Assembly: GCF_014189455.1 (NCBI RefSeq)
Contig: NZ_CP050298.1
Location: 124,001 to 188,000 of the forward strand
Direction: 5' to 3'
Length of the DNA stretch: 64,000 nt
From: Mesorhizobium huakuii
GTDB taxonomy: Bacteria; Pseudomonadota; Alphaproteobacteria; Rhizobiales; Rhizobiaceae
In this document: one piece after another, positions 1 through 8,287 of the stretch
How the letters are laid out: each line of letters opens with the position of its first letter
Numbering within the stretch: the first letter of the stretch is position 1
Notes under the pieces: model-generated
Database searches by the model: none
Told to the model about the DNA's origin: nothing
Seen by the model: the letters and a program-made list of their open reading frames with translations, nothing else
Translations under genes and position numbers: made by a program

Positions 1-2
1 GC

Positions 3-1196
3 ATGAGCGGCATCACGTCCCAATTCTCTGCAGCAGAACCAGGTCTCGGCTATATCTTCCAGTCCAGATATGCCCTGCTCAGGATGTTTGATTTGCCTGA
101 GGATGGCGAAGTCTACATCGAGCGGAACGATGACGTCGAGTTCGTTGCGGCAGATGGCCAGGTGTCGCTGGGCTCGCTCAAGCACAAGGCCAAGGGTGAG
201 AGCCTTTCCGATCTTTCCGTGGATTTCTGGAAGTCGGTTCGGGTGTGGGTGAGTTATTATAAATCGTCGGGCAGGTCGGGTTCCAACGCCAGGTTCATCC
301 TGTACAGCACCGCCAGCGTCTCCCCAGGTTCGTTCTTGCAACATTTCGTTGGTGCAGGTGGGTCGAGTGAACTCCGCGCCACCGAGGCCGCCAGCGCCCT
401 GGCCTCCAGCGTGTCCAAGGACATCGACAAGGTGAAGGCAGACCTCGAAGGCCTCACCACCGTCGAGGCCCAGGATTTCTACGGGCGCATCACGATCTCG
501 CCGAGCACTCCGCGGATCGATGATATCCCAGCGCTGATCGACCAACGACTGCGCACGACCAGAAAGGAGGATCGCGAGGCCCTATTCTCCCGGCTGGAGG
601 GGTGGTGGTCGGATTTGGTGATCCTTGTCCTCACTGGCAAGGCAGGGCCGTCTATAAAGGTCCAGGAAGTCTCTGATAAGCTAGTGCTCCTGGCAGAACA
701 GTTCAGATCGGACAATCTGCCGATCGATTTCCAGAACAAGAAGCCCGGCGACATCGATCCATCCAACGACAAACGCACGTTCGTTATCCAGCTCCATGCC
801 CTAAAGCTTTCGGAGAAGAGGATACAGCACGCAATCATCGACTATTATCGCGCCTTCGAGCAGCGTTCCCTCTGGGCGCGTGAACGATTGGTCATAGCTG
901 GCGAAATTGAGGAATACGAAGATCGCCTGGTAGAGGAGTGGGATAGGCACAAGGCCATCCTTTGCGAGAAGATCAACGAGGGAAGCCACGATGACGCCTG
1001 TGTCGAGGCGGGCAACGCGCTTTATCTGTGGGCGCTGACCAACACCTCACACCTGCGGATACGCGAGAGGGTCACCGAGCCCTACGTTGTGCGAGGCGCC
1101 TTTCAGATGCTGGCCAATGACCGACCTACACCGAGGGTGCATTGGCATCCGAGGTTTCTTGAACGCCTCGTCAAGATACTGGAGGCGGCAGCATGA
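3..1196 (+). CDS. ABC-3C system effector with Cap4-like (DUF4297-type) nuclease domain
   Basis: This 397-aa protein is probably the effector of an ABC-three-component conflict system. The N-terminus carries the pattern of Cap4-like dsDNA nuclease domains: a LGYIFQSRYAL segment (residues about 15-25), then IERNDDVEF (about 39-47), then LGSLKHK (about 56-62), which supply the conserved Glu/Asp and Lys of a restriction-endonuclease-like fold. The C-terminal half (about 210-397) is the family-specific CTD thought to dock to the partner proteins. The stop overlaps the next start as ATGA, so it is translationally coupled to the middle component. The start lies two bases from the window edge, but an FSAAEPGLGY opening is usual, so the gene is probably complete. 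Nuclease activity is inferred from motifs only. Confidence 0.75.
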   Translation: MSGITSQFSAAEPGLGYIFQSRYALLRMFDLPEDGEVYIERNDDVEFVAADGQVSLGSLKHKAKGESLSDLSVDFWKSVRVWVSYYKSSGRSGSNARFILYSTASVSPGSFLQHFVGAGGSSELRATEAASALASSVSKDIDKVKADLEGLTTVEAQDFYGRITISPSTPRIDDIPALIDQRLRTTRKEDREALFSRLEGWWSDLVILVLTGKAGPSIKVQEVSDKLVLLAEQFRSDNLPIDFQNKKPGDIDPSNDKRTFVIQLHALKLSEKRIQHAIIDYYRAFEQRSLWARERLVIAGEIEEYEDRLVEEWDRHKAILCEKINEGSHDDACVEAGNALYLWALTNTSHLRIRERVTEPYVVRGAFQMLANDRPTPRVHWHPRFLERLVKILEAAA

Positions 1197-1681
1197 AGCA
1201 CTGGGACAGGCGACCGATCGAGGTAAGAAACCTCTTCAATCCGGCCTTCTGTGGGCTCGTACTATACAGGGCCATGGCCACGTTTCAGGAGATCGATGAC
1301 AGGGGCATGCCGTTCTCCATGTCATTGTTGATCCTGCCGTTGACGTTGCAGCGGCAGTCGCGTGAAGTCATCCAACGTGGCAATAAGAATTTTCTGCTCA
1401 AGGTCATCGCCGATCATCCGGAATTGCAGGTCGATTTTGGCCAACGGTGCATCGACATTTTCCCATTCACGCTTGAGGCTTTGGGAGTGCTCAACAGTGT
1501 CGGCACGATGAGCGTGCAGTCCGAAGGACGGCTAATCGTAGTGGGCGATGGCGTTAAAAAGACCGTCACCGGCACGGAGGAATCCAAAGCCACTCAACGC
1601 GCCGCGGCTTTCCTGGGCAAGCAATTTGCGCGCATTGGTCACAGCAGCACCATTTATTCAACCATGGGCATACGGCCATGA
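1193..1681 (+). CDS. ABC-3C system middle component
   Basis: A small 162-aa protein between the nuclease effector and the ABC ATPase, joined to both by ATGA overlaps (1193-1196 and 1678-1681). It opens with WDRRPIEVRNLFNPAFCG, the aromatic/NPAF pattern seen in three-component ABC system middle components, and has no catalytic motif I can see. Family knowledge suggests a linker between the ATPase and the effector. The call rests on size, position and the N-terminal pattern together. Alone the protein would be called hypothetical. Confidence 0.7.
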   Translation: MKHWDRRPIEVRNLFNPAFCGLVLYRAMATFQEIDDRGMPFSMSLLILPLTLQRQSREVIQRGNKNFLLKVIADHPELQVDFGQRCIDIFPFTLEALGVLNSVGTMSVQSEGRLIVVGDGVKKTVTGTEESKATQRAAAFLGKQFARIGHSSTIYSTMGIRP

Positions 1682-3627
1682 AGATCAAATCCATCCACAT
1701 CTACAGCGATGATGGCCGCCGCCGCGATTTGCAGTTCCAAGATGGGCTCAACGTCATTACTGGCCAGTCTTCCACCGGCAAATCCGCACTTTCGGAGATT
1801 ATCGAGTACTGCATGGGACGGTCGACCTTCAACGTCCCAGAAGGTGTTATTCGAGATAAGGTGGCCTGGTATGCTGTTATTTATCGCTTCGCCGGCGAGG
1901 AGGTCTTGGTGGCCAAGCCCGCGCCGGCACCGGGCGCCCTGAGCGCGAGCAGCGTTATGATCAGGCGCGGCGCCGACGTCCAAGCCCCTGATCACGATGA
2001 GCTTGCGATCAACGACAACGATGATGGGGTGGTTTCGCTACTATCTCAGTTGCTGGGTATTCCCGAGAACACCACCGAGGTGGCCATCGAGAGCAGCCGG
2101 GAGAGCTACGACGCCAACATCAAGCACACCCTCTACTACCTGTTCCAGAAACAGGGGATCGTCGCGAACAAGGACCAACTTTTCTACCGTCAGAATGAGC
2201 CGTTTCAGCCTCAAGCGATAAAGGACACGCTACCGATCCTGCTGGGCGTCTCCGGTCGAGATAAGTTCACCTGGGAAGGACAACTGCGTGCCGCTCAGCG
2301 TGACCTTCGGCTAAATGCGAAGCTGGTCAATCAGGCTCGGGATGCAATCGACAATTCGGAACAACGGGCCATAGGGCTTTTATCCGAGGCCAGGGCGGTA
2401 GGAATTCCTGTTCGAGGCGATACTGGAACCGATGTCATCCAGATGCTCCGCCAGGCCCTCGATTGGCAGCCTCAGTCCGTGCCGGATGACGACAGTGACC
2501 GCGTATCATCGATCGAGGATGAACTCGCTTCAATGCGCGATCGCCGCCGTGAGATCCAAAAACAGATTGAAAGCGCCGAACAGTTCGCGAAGCGGGCGAA
2601 TGGTTTTGAAGGAGAAGTTGTGGAGCAGCGCGACCGGCTCACCTCGATCAAAGCGCTTCCGTTCAACAAGGCGACCGGCGAGTGGCAATGGCCGTTTGCC
2701 CAGGCGAATCTGGGTATCGAAACGCCAATCGCAAAAGCGATGCTGGCCGAACTCGAAAACCTTGACCGTGAGCTTGCTGCTGTAACGGGCGAACGTCCGG
2801 CGCTTGAGGCATTCCTTTTGGGGCAGCGAAGGGAGGTCACCATCCTGACCGACGACATGCGTGGCAAGGAACTGGAACTGTCATCTGCTATCTCCACAAA
2901 CGAGATCATCGCCCAGATGGGCAATAGGAATAACGCGGCGTCCCGCGTCGTTGGTCGAATCAGCCTTTTCCTCGAAAATTTGGCCACGGACGACGAACTG
3001 GAGCGGCTTTTAAGCGAGGAACGCAGGCTCAAAGCTCACATTGCCGATATCGAGGGCAGGCTTGGCGCGGACGATTCCGAATCCAAGTTAGTGGCGACGC
3101 TTAGCAACATCGCTATGCATATGTCCGGTTACATTAAGGACTTGAATGGTGAGTTCAGCCAATATCCAGCACGATTGGATATGCACAATCTGACTGTAGT
3201 AATAGATCGTCCGGGTAGGCCGGTCTACATGAACAAATCCGGGGGAGGAGCCAGCCATCTCGCTTACCATTTGGCGGCGCTTTTATCCCTGCATCGCTTC
3301 GCCGCGGAGTATGGTCAACCTATTCCAAGATTCATGGTGATTGATCAGCCGACCCAGGTCTATTTCCCGTCCGAGAGTGCATACCGGGCTGCTGGCGGGT
3401 CCGTTGAGCAGACCGAGCAGCAGCAGGACGCTGATCTCAATGCGGTTAGACGGCTTTTTGAATTGCTTGCGCGCTTCACCACCAAGGACGTGCCTGGATT
3501 TCAACTGATCGTAACCGAACACGCCAATCTTCGCGATGATTGGTTCCAGGCGGCCCTAGTTGAGGATCCGTGGACCAAGCCGCCGGCGCTAGTGCCGGAT
3601 GACTGGCCAGAGATGCCTTTGAACTAG
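1678..3627 (+). CDS. ABC-3C system ATPase (DUF3732 family, SMC/Rad50-like)
   Basis: A 649-aa ATPase with a Walker A motif GQSSTGKSALSE near residue 29, a central charged coiled-coil-like region (about 270-470), an ABC-signature-like KSGGGASHLAYHLA near residue 521, and a Walker B stretch FMVIDQPTQVYFPSE near 560 that is typical of DUF3732 proteins. It is the third and last gene of the ABC-3C operon, coupled by ATGA to the middle component. By analogy with the SMC/Rad50-like ATPases of such systems it would sense invading nucleic acid or its ends and license the nuclease effector. That role is inference. The reading frame is intact. Confidence 0.82.
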   Translation: MKIKSIHIYSDDGRRRDLQFQDGLNVITGQSSTGKSALSEIIEYCMGRSTFNVPEGVIRDKVAWYAVIYRFAGEEVLVAKPAPAPGALSASSVMIRRGADVQAPDHDELAINDNDDGVVSLLSQLLGIPENTTEVAIESSRESYDANIKHTLYYLFQKQGIVANKDQLFYRQNEPFQPQAIKDTLPILLGVSGRDKFTWEGQLRAAQRDLRLNAKLVNQARDAIDNSEQRAIGLLSEARAVGIPVRGDTGTDVIQMLRQALDWQPQSVPDDDSDRVSSIEDELASMRDRRREIQKQIESAEQFAKRANGFEGEVVEQRDRLTSIKALPFNKATGEWQWPFAQANLGIETPIAKAMLAELENLDRELAAVTGERPALEAFLLGQRREVTILTDDMRGKELELSSAISTNEIIAQMGNRNNAASRVVGRISLFLENLATDDELERLLSEERRLKAHIADIEGRLGADDSESKLVATLSNIAMHMSGYIKDLNGEFSQYPARLDMHNLTVVIDRPGRPVYMNKSGGGASHLAYHLAALLSLHRFAAEYGQPIPRFMVIDQPTQVYFPSESAYRAAGGSVEQTEQQQDADLNAVRRLFELLARFTTKDVPGFQLIVTEHANLRDDWFQAALVEDPWTKPPALVPDDWPEMPLN

Positions 3628-3726
3628 GCGTGTTCTGACCCAGCGCTATTGCGATGGATCTTTGCGCTCACGGCGCAGCGCTTCGCATGGTCCGCGAAAT
3701 GTCAGCTGTCGGGGTGCAGCGGGAGA

Positions 3727-3829
3727 CCGTTGAACGTCTTTGAGCGCGAAGCTGACCCCCCCCGCCTTTTGGGGCAATTTTGCACCCCGAAGTACATCCT
3801 GTTCGACCGCCTGTAGGAGTTCGTTGAAG
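3727..3829 (-). pseudogene. 3' fragment of EAL-domain phosphodiesterase gene, cut by IS66
   Basis: Read on the minus strand, this fragment continues the EAL frame found on the other side of the IS66 element. GRAMPFN at 6392-6420 joins FNELLQAVEQDVLR here once the IS66 element and one copy of the 8-bp duplication are removed. It would be the last residues of a cyclic-di-GMP phosphodiesterase. The natural stop is not clear, because the downstream sequence (3628-3727) resembles no family I recognise. Confidence 0.5.
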
Positions 3830-3907
3830 GAAAGCGCGAATTTCTCTGCACCTTTTTCCATTGAGCGTGTTTTGGCATGAAGTGTCCACTTTGGAGGTGG
3901 ACACCAC

Positions 3908-4360
3908 GTGATTGAGGACGATGAACAGAAACTGCTGGTGAGGCGAATTTTGCGTAACGGCCGCCGGCGGTACGACGCGGCGTCAAAAGAGCGGCTCGTT
4001 GCGGCCTGCCTTGAGCCTGGCGTGTCGGTATCGGGACTTGCGCTTGAACATGGGATCAATGCCAACCTTCTTAGGAAGTGGATAAAGACGACCAAAGACG
4101 CCGTTGCTTTGCCGCCACCTGCGCCGTCGGCGTTCATTCCAGTTCAAGTCAGCGCCGCGGAGTACAGCCTGCCTATGCAGGGCAATTCGGTAGAGAGGCC
4201 TGCCACGCGTGGTGAAGAGCGGCTGTCGAAGTCGTCGCCACTCCCAGCCAAGGTGAGCGCGTCTTTGCCGAACGGCGTGAAGTTGACGCTGGAATGCGGT
4301 GATGTGGATGCATTGACGGCGATCATCGGAGCACTGGGTCATGTTCAGACTGGGCGCTGA
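3908..4360 (+). CDS. tnpA: IS66 accessory protein TnpA (helix-turn-helix)
   Basis: A 150-aa IS66 OrfA protein. Residues about 17-60 form a transposase_8-type helix-turn-helix (RRRYDAASKERLVAACL, then VSGLALEHGINANLLRKW), followed by a proline-rich linker. I chose the GTG at 3908, just after the GGAGGTGGACACCAC stretch. The 3' end overlaps tnpB by 20 bp. It is needed with TnpB for IS66 transposition, but its exact biochemical role in the family is not settled. The sequence is the same as copy 2 at 43930-44382. Confidence 0.9.
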   Translation: MIEDDEQKLLVRRILRNGRRRYDAASKERLVAACLEPGVSVSGLALEHGINANLLRKWIKTTKDAVALPPPAPSAFIPVQVSAAEYSLPMQGNSVERPATRGEERLSKSSPLPAKVSASLPNGVKLTLECGDVDALTAIIGALGHVQTGR

Positions 4361-4694
4361 CCTGACAGTCTACCTGCATCGCGAACCGATCGACTTCCGC
4401 GCCGGCATCAACAGCCTTGCGGTCCTGGTTCAGGAGGTGATGGAGCTCGACCCGTTTGCGCCTGCGGTCTTTGCCTTTTGCAATCGCCGTCGCGACCGGA
4501 TGAAACTCTTGTTCTTTGACCGGTCCGGCTTCGTGCTGGTTCTAAAGCGGCTGACCGAGGACAAGTTCCGGTGGCCGCGCCGGGAGACGGCGGTGGTTAC
4601 GCTGACGACCGAGCAGCTCCATTGGATTCTCGACGGCATCGACATCGACGCAATGGTGCGCCATCCGGTGCGGCAATATCAGGTTGCGGGCTGA
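4341..4694 (+). CDS. tnpB: IS66 accessory protein TnpB (Orf2 family)
   Basis: A 117-aa protein with the diagnostic IS66 Orf2 sequence: YLHREPIDFRAGINSL (residues about 10-25), FAFCNRRRDRMKLLFFDRSG (about 45-64), then a basic KRLTEDKFRWPR segment. It overlaps tnpA and precedes tnpC, so the operon order is canonical. TnpB is essential for transposition in characterised IS66 elements, but its mechanism is unclear. The frame is complete. Confidence 0.93.
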   Translation: MFRLGADLTVYLHREPIDFRAGINSLAVLVQEVMELDPFAPAVFAFCNRRRDRMKLLFFDRSGFVLVLKRLTEDKFRWPRRETAVVTLTTEQLHWILDGIDIDAMVRHPVRQYQVAG

Positions 4695-4748
4695 CGGCTC
4701 CCGAATTGTGCGGTTGACGCGTCGGTGCGGTTCAGATTCAAAACTACG

Positions 4749-6320
4749 ATGAATCGACCTGGCGAACCGACTGTTGAGGAGTTGATGGCGCGCATTGCTG
4801 CGCTGCAGGCGCAGAACCGCCAGCTCGCAGAACGCGTGGCCAAGCTCGAGGAAGAGTTGGCGCTAGCGCGGCTGCATCGTTTTGCGCCGAAGAGCGAAAA
4901 GCACGTTGATCGCCTCTTCAATGAAGCCGAACAGATTGCCGATGAAGACGACGCCGGCAGCGAAGATGGCAATGTCGTCGACCTGCCGGACACCGGCTTT
5001 CCGTCCACCGAAAAGCCGGAGGGAAAGAAGCGTGGCCGCAAGCCTCTGCCGGAACACCTGCCGCGCGAGCGCGTCGAGTATGACCTTGCCGACGGTCAGA
5101 AGGCCTGTCCTTGCTGCCGCCACCAGATGCATCGCATGGGTGAGGCCGTCACCGAGCAGCTCCATATCGAGGTGAAGGCGAAGGTCCTGCAGAATGTGCG
5201 GTTCAAGTATGCATGCCGCCATTGCGACCGGACCGGCATCAATACGCCTGTTGTCATTGCCCCGATGCCCGCGCAGCCCTTGCCGGGCAGCATCGCCACG
5301 GCCTCGACGCTGGCCTTTGCGCTCGTCCACAAATATGTCGATGGCACGCCGCTCTACCGTCTGGCCCAGGCCTTCGAGCGTGCCGGCGTTCCCGTCAGCC
5401 GCGGCGCTCTGGGCCATTGGGTGATCGGATCGAGCGAGAGGCATCTCTCCCGCATCTATGATGCCCTGAAGCTACGGCTTCGGTCACAACCGCTCATCCA
5501 TGGTGACGAGACGACGGTCCAGGTCCTGAAGGAAAAGGACAGGGAAGCCACCAGCACATCCTTCATGTGGGCGTATCGGAGTGGAGAGGACAGCGACGAA
5601 CCGATCGTGCTGCTCGACTATCAGCCCGGCCGCGGCCAGATCTATCCGCAGGCCTTCCTCGGTGATTACCGCGGCATCCTGATGAGCGATGGCTATACCG
5701 CCTGGCGCACGCTGGCAGGAGCGACCCATCTGGGGTGCATGGCCCATTCCAGACGTCGCTTCGTCGATGCACTGAAGACCAGAAAGAAAGGCGGCGGCCC
5801 GCCGGAGCAGGCGCTGAAGTTCTTCGAAAAGCTCTACCGGATTGAAAGCCAGACGCGCAACGAAAAGCCGGACAAGGGCGAAACGCGACATCAATGCATC
5901 CGCCGTTTCCGCCAGCAACACAGCGTCCCCATCATGAACGCTCTCAAGGCATGGCTCGACGACATAGCCCCGAAGGTCCTGCCCGACAGCAAGATCGGCG
6001 ACGCCGTGTCCTACACCCTGAACCAGTGGGAGTACCTGACGCGCTACACCGAAGACGGCAGGATGCCGATCGACAACAACCTGCTTGAGCGCGACATCAG
6101 GATTTTTGCCACTGGAAGAAAGAGTTGGCTGTTCAGCGACACTGTGGACGGAGCCAGGGCCAGTGCCGTCGTCTACAGCCTCATGCTGACATGCCGAGCA
6201 TGCGGCATCGAGCCCTTGGCCTATTTGCGCCACGTCCTCACGGAATTGCCGCAGCGCGCGGACAATGCCGACATCACCGATCTCTTGCCATTCAACTTCG
6301 CCAAAACCGCCGCTACTTGA
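4749..6320 (+). CDS. tnpC: IS66 DDE transposase TnpC
   Basis: A transposase of about 523 aa. It has an N-terminal coiled coil (LMARIAALQAQNRQLAERVA), a CxxC zinc-binding segment (CPCCRHQM, then CRHCDRTG), the catalytic core starting at HGDETTVQVL, the CMAHSRRRF motif, and the C-terminal NNLLERDIR and GRKSWLFSDT motifs usual in IS66 TnpC. I chose ATG 4749 (MNRPGEPTVEE), because an upstream GTG would add eight residues not usual in the family. The gene is intact. Confidence 0.95.
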   Translation: MNRPGEPTVEELMARIAALQAQNRQLAERVAKLEEELALARLHRFAPKSEKHVDRLFNEAEQIADEDDAGSEDGNVVDLPDTGFPSTEKPEGKKRGRKPLPEHLPRERVEYDLADGQKACPCCRHQMHRMGEAVTEQLHIEVKAKVLQNVRFKYACRHCDRTGINTPVVIAPMPAQPLPGSIATASTLAFALVHKYVDGTPLYRLAQAFERAGVPVSRGALGHWVIGSSERHLSRIYDALKLRLRSQPLIHGDETTVQVLKEKDREATSTSFMWAYRSGEDSDEPIVLLDYQPGRGQIYPQAFLGDYRGILMSDGYTAWRTLAGATHLGCMAHSRRRFVDALKTRKKGGGPPEQALKFFEKLYRIESQTRNEKPDKGETRHQCIRRFRQQHSVPIMNALKAWLDDIAPKVLPDSKIGDAVSYTLNQWEYLTRYTEDGRMPIDNNLLERDIRIFATGRKSWLFSDTVDGARASAVVYSLMLTCRACGIEPLAYLRHVLTELPQRADNADITDLLPFNFAKTAAT

Positions 6321-6391
6321 TCCGATGCAACTGGCCGACAACGACCCCGGTCAAACGGGCCGCGTCAACGCGCATGGAAATGAGCGCTTAC

Positions 6392-6603
6392 CGTTGAAGG
6401 GCATGGCCCGGCCGAACAGGTAACCCTGGCCTTCGGGGCAGCCGAGACGACGAAGCGTCGCGGCCTGCTCTCCGCTCTCAATTCCCTCGGCGACGAGTTT
6501 GAGGCCAAAGCCCAGACCCAGGCTGACGATTGCCTTGACGATGGCTGCGTCGCCGGCGCGGGTCGCCATTCGGTCAACAAAGACGCGGTCGATCTTCAGA
6601 CGC
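6392..6603 (-). pseudogene. EAL-domain (c-di-GMP phosphodiesterase) gene fragment
   Basis: The minus strand encodes [37 protein letters not shown] and [16 protein letters not shown]. These are the conserved last third of EAL domains, including the loop-6 and VAEGIE signatures. The 5' part is missing, because the frame runs into the cold-shock gene remnant at 6606. The 3' part is displaced to 3727-3829 by the IS66 element. It is therefore a dead gene fragment that served as the insertion target. Confidence 0.85.
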
Positions 6604-6605
6604 GT

Positions 6606-6801
6606 ATGGCGACTGGAACGGTAAAGTGGTTCAACGCGACCAAGAGCTTTGGCTTCATTCAGCCCGACGGTGGTGGACAGGATGTTTTGTCATATTTCTG
6701 CTCTCGAGCGCGCTGGCGTGTCGACGCTCGTGGACGGCCAGAAGGTCAACTATAGGATAGAACAAGATCGGCGGACCGGCAACCTGAGCAAGGCTGGCTG
6801 A
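6606..6801 (+). pseudogene. cold-shock protein (CspA family) with two 1-base deletions
   Basis: The start [23 protein letters not shown] is a textbook cold-shock domain with RNP-1 (KSFGFI). After DGGGQDV the raw frame is lost. Restoring one C in each of two places near 6687-6691 gives [12 protein letters not shown], followed by [20 protein letters not shown] and NLSKAG with a stop at 6799-6801, a normal 67-68 residue CspA. Two nearby deletions could be real decay or sequencing error. It is next to the EAL fragment in a disrupted patch. Confidence 0.8.
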
Positions 6802-7226
6802 ACCAGCCATGTGATTTAGGCAAGCGCATCAGGCACGCAAGCTTCAAGCTTCAGTGCACCAAGCGGATAGGTCTGGTGGCCTACCGGCGCGTCGTTGAAG
6901 TGTCATCTTTGCTAACCCATATGCGCGGTGCGTCGGATGTTTCATCCCATTCGTCTGGCGCGTTCCCCTCTGGAGGTTTTGACCTTCATACCTGGCCGGA
7001 CCCTTGGTTCGGCCTTTTTCTTGCGCGCGAGAAACTGGAAAACTGGGGCGACGAAGTCCGGCCACTGATTGGCCATCCCGCTACCAAGATCGTCCAATAT
7101 CGCGTTGCCGGTTCACCGGTGAACTGAGAACCATGGTCAGAGCTGTCAAGCCAACGGCTTATCTTCGCCAGCCCGGCAGGCGAAGACTTGTACATGGCCG
7201 CTTTCTCGGCCTGCCGGTCTCTCCGG
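6802..7226. other. no supported gene
   Basis: Open frames on both strands here (for example 6876-7127 plus and 6844-7065 minus) match no family I recognise and have no convincing ribosome binding site. I see no RNA gene or repeat. The stretch GCCGGTTCACCGGTGAAC at 7107-7124 contains a short palindrome of unknown meaning. Confidence 0.4.
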
Positions 7227-7445
7227 TCATGCAGGCTTGTCGAAGACCATGGGCAATCCACGTTTAGACGCCATCTCGACGACCAGTTTTTCGATTGCTA
7301 GATCGGAAAGGCGGGTCTGCAGTGTCGTACGAATCCGCTTGACCAGTTCGTGCACCGGCAAAGGTGCGAGATCCTCGGCATCGTCGAGAAGCCGACTGAC
7401 TTCAATCACAACGTCAGCATCGATGTCGCCCGGCAAATCTCGCAT
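7227..7445 (-). CDS. small hypothetical protein, 72 aa
   Basis: A 72-aa acidic, helical protein starting MRDLPGDIDADVVIEVSRLL and ending with a basic GLPMVFDKPA tail. GGAG lies 7 nt before the ATG. I do not recognise a family. Codon use resembles its neighbours, and it sits alongside the DUF982 gene on the same strand, as small accessory-plasmid genes of rhizobia often do. Function unknown. Confidence 0.5.
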   Translation of the reverse strand: MRDLPGDIDADVVIEVSRLLDDAEDLAPLPVHELVKRIRTTLQTRLSDLAIEKLVVEMASKRGLPMVFDKPA

Positions 7446-7639
7446 ATCCCATCTCCGATCGCGTTACTTACGGTCTTCCTGACCAATGTCGCTTAAGATG
7501 AACGTCGGGTTGTTTCCCGCGATGGCAGGACTCGATGCTCTGTTGCCGGCTGAACAAATCCCGGTATCGCGGTGCTGACTTGAAGCTCAACTTTTCACAG
7601 CCACTTTCGAAGCCATTGAGGCTACTATCAATTTGGACC

Positions 7640-7882
7640 TCAGTCGCTGCGTAGGATGTTTGCTTCCAACGCCGCTGCGACGAAGGCCCGTCTCGCAACC
7701 GGCGTTTGAGCTTCACCGCGCAGAACCTGAAGACATGCATCCATAGCCAGTTTTCGCTTCGTCGTCTGATGGGGGAAACTGCGCAGCAGGATCGCGGCTG
7801 CGTCGTTCACGTCGAATATGACGCGCTCACGCTCCTGCCGGCCAACTTGCACCACCACGGGCCGGACGAACCTGCTCGACAT
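7640..7882 (-). CDS. DUF982 domain protein
   Basis: An 80-aa protein matching the short DUF982 family, which is widespread on rhizobial plasmids. The pattern is an N-terminal beta strand (FVRPVVVQVG), RVIFDVNDAAAILLRSFP, an A-M-D-A-C-L-Q-V-L helix, then VARRAFVAAALEANI. The length is usual for the family. Function is unknown. Such proteins occur in many copies on symbiotic and accessory replicons. Confidence 0.75.
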   Translation of the reverse strand: MSSRFVRPVVVQVGRQERERVIFDVNDAAAILLRSFPHQTTKRKLAMDACLQVLRGEAQTPVARRAFVAAALEANILRSD

Positions 7883-8287
7883 GCAATTACACTTTCAATT
7901 CAGACCATGACACGGACTTCGCGTATCATGACGTTGGGTCAGTTTATACAGGTATTGGCTAGGCACCGAAGAGAAACAATCTCGAGAGAAGTTGCCTGTC
8001 CAATTTCAGCAGGCCGCTACCTCAACCCGGATTGCCTCGGTCTTCTCGCGCAAGGAGCACAGCGGAATTCTGTAGCGTCCGGAAGGTGCAGCGGCGCTTG
8101 GTCCTAGGCTCGGGCTTTCCAGAAGGCCGGGCCTTCTTTCCTGGTTGCAAGCCTTGAAGAGGCCGCTGCCGCAATGGCGACGCTTCTAGGGGCGCGGGGT
8201 GCCGGGAGAGAAAAAGGGCGGGCGGGTTGCGGTGACGGGTAAAGGTTCGGGAGAGAGTCTTCCGGCGCCCGCCCAGGAGCGACACCC
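7883..8287. other. intergenic region upstream of the DUF932 gene
   Basis: No coding region that I can support. A GAAGGCCGGGCCTTC palindrome at about 8120-8134 could form a small hairpin. The last part, with CAGGAG about 8 nt before the ATG at 8288, holds the ribosome binding site of the DUF932 gene. The promoter was not identified. Confidence 0.35.

Larger units (their letters stand above)
3830..6391. mobile_element. IS66-family element, copy 1, complete with 8-bp target duplication
   Basis: The element spans 2562 bp. The left end (3830-3851) and the reverse complement of the right end (6370-6391) match at 16 of 22 positions and share the AAGCGC core typical of IS66 termini. It is flanked by a perfect 8-bp direct repeat CGTTGAAG (3822-3829 and 6392-6399), the duplication size expected for IS66. 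It carries the tnpA, tnpB and tnpC genes. The intact duplication means this copy arrived by simple transposition and has not recombined since. An inverted copy of the same length lies at 41899-44460. Confidence 0.95.

Noticed and set aside
3646..4137. 163-aa minus-strand frame across the IS66 left end
   Set aside because: It joins IS66 antisense to the EAL fragment and is not a gene.
5484..6341. 285-aa minus-strand frame opposite IS66 tnpC (and its mirror at 41949-42806)
   Set aside because: It is the antisense of a clear TnpC coding region, repeated exactly in both IS66 copies.
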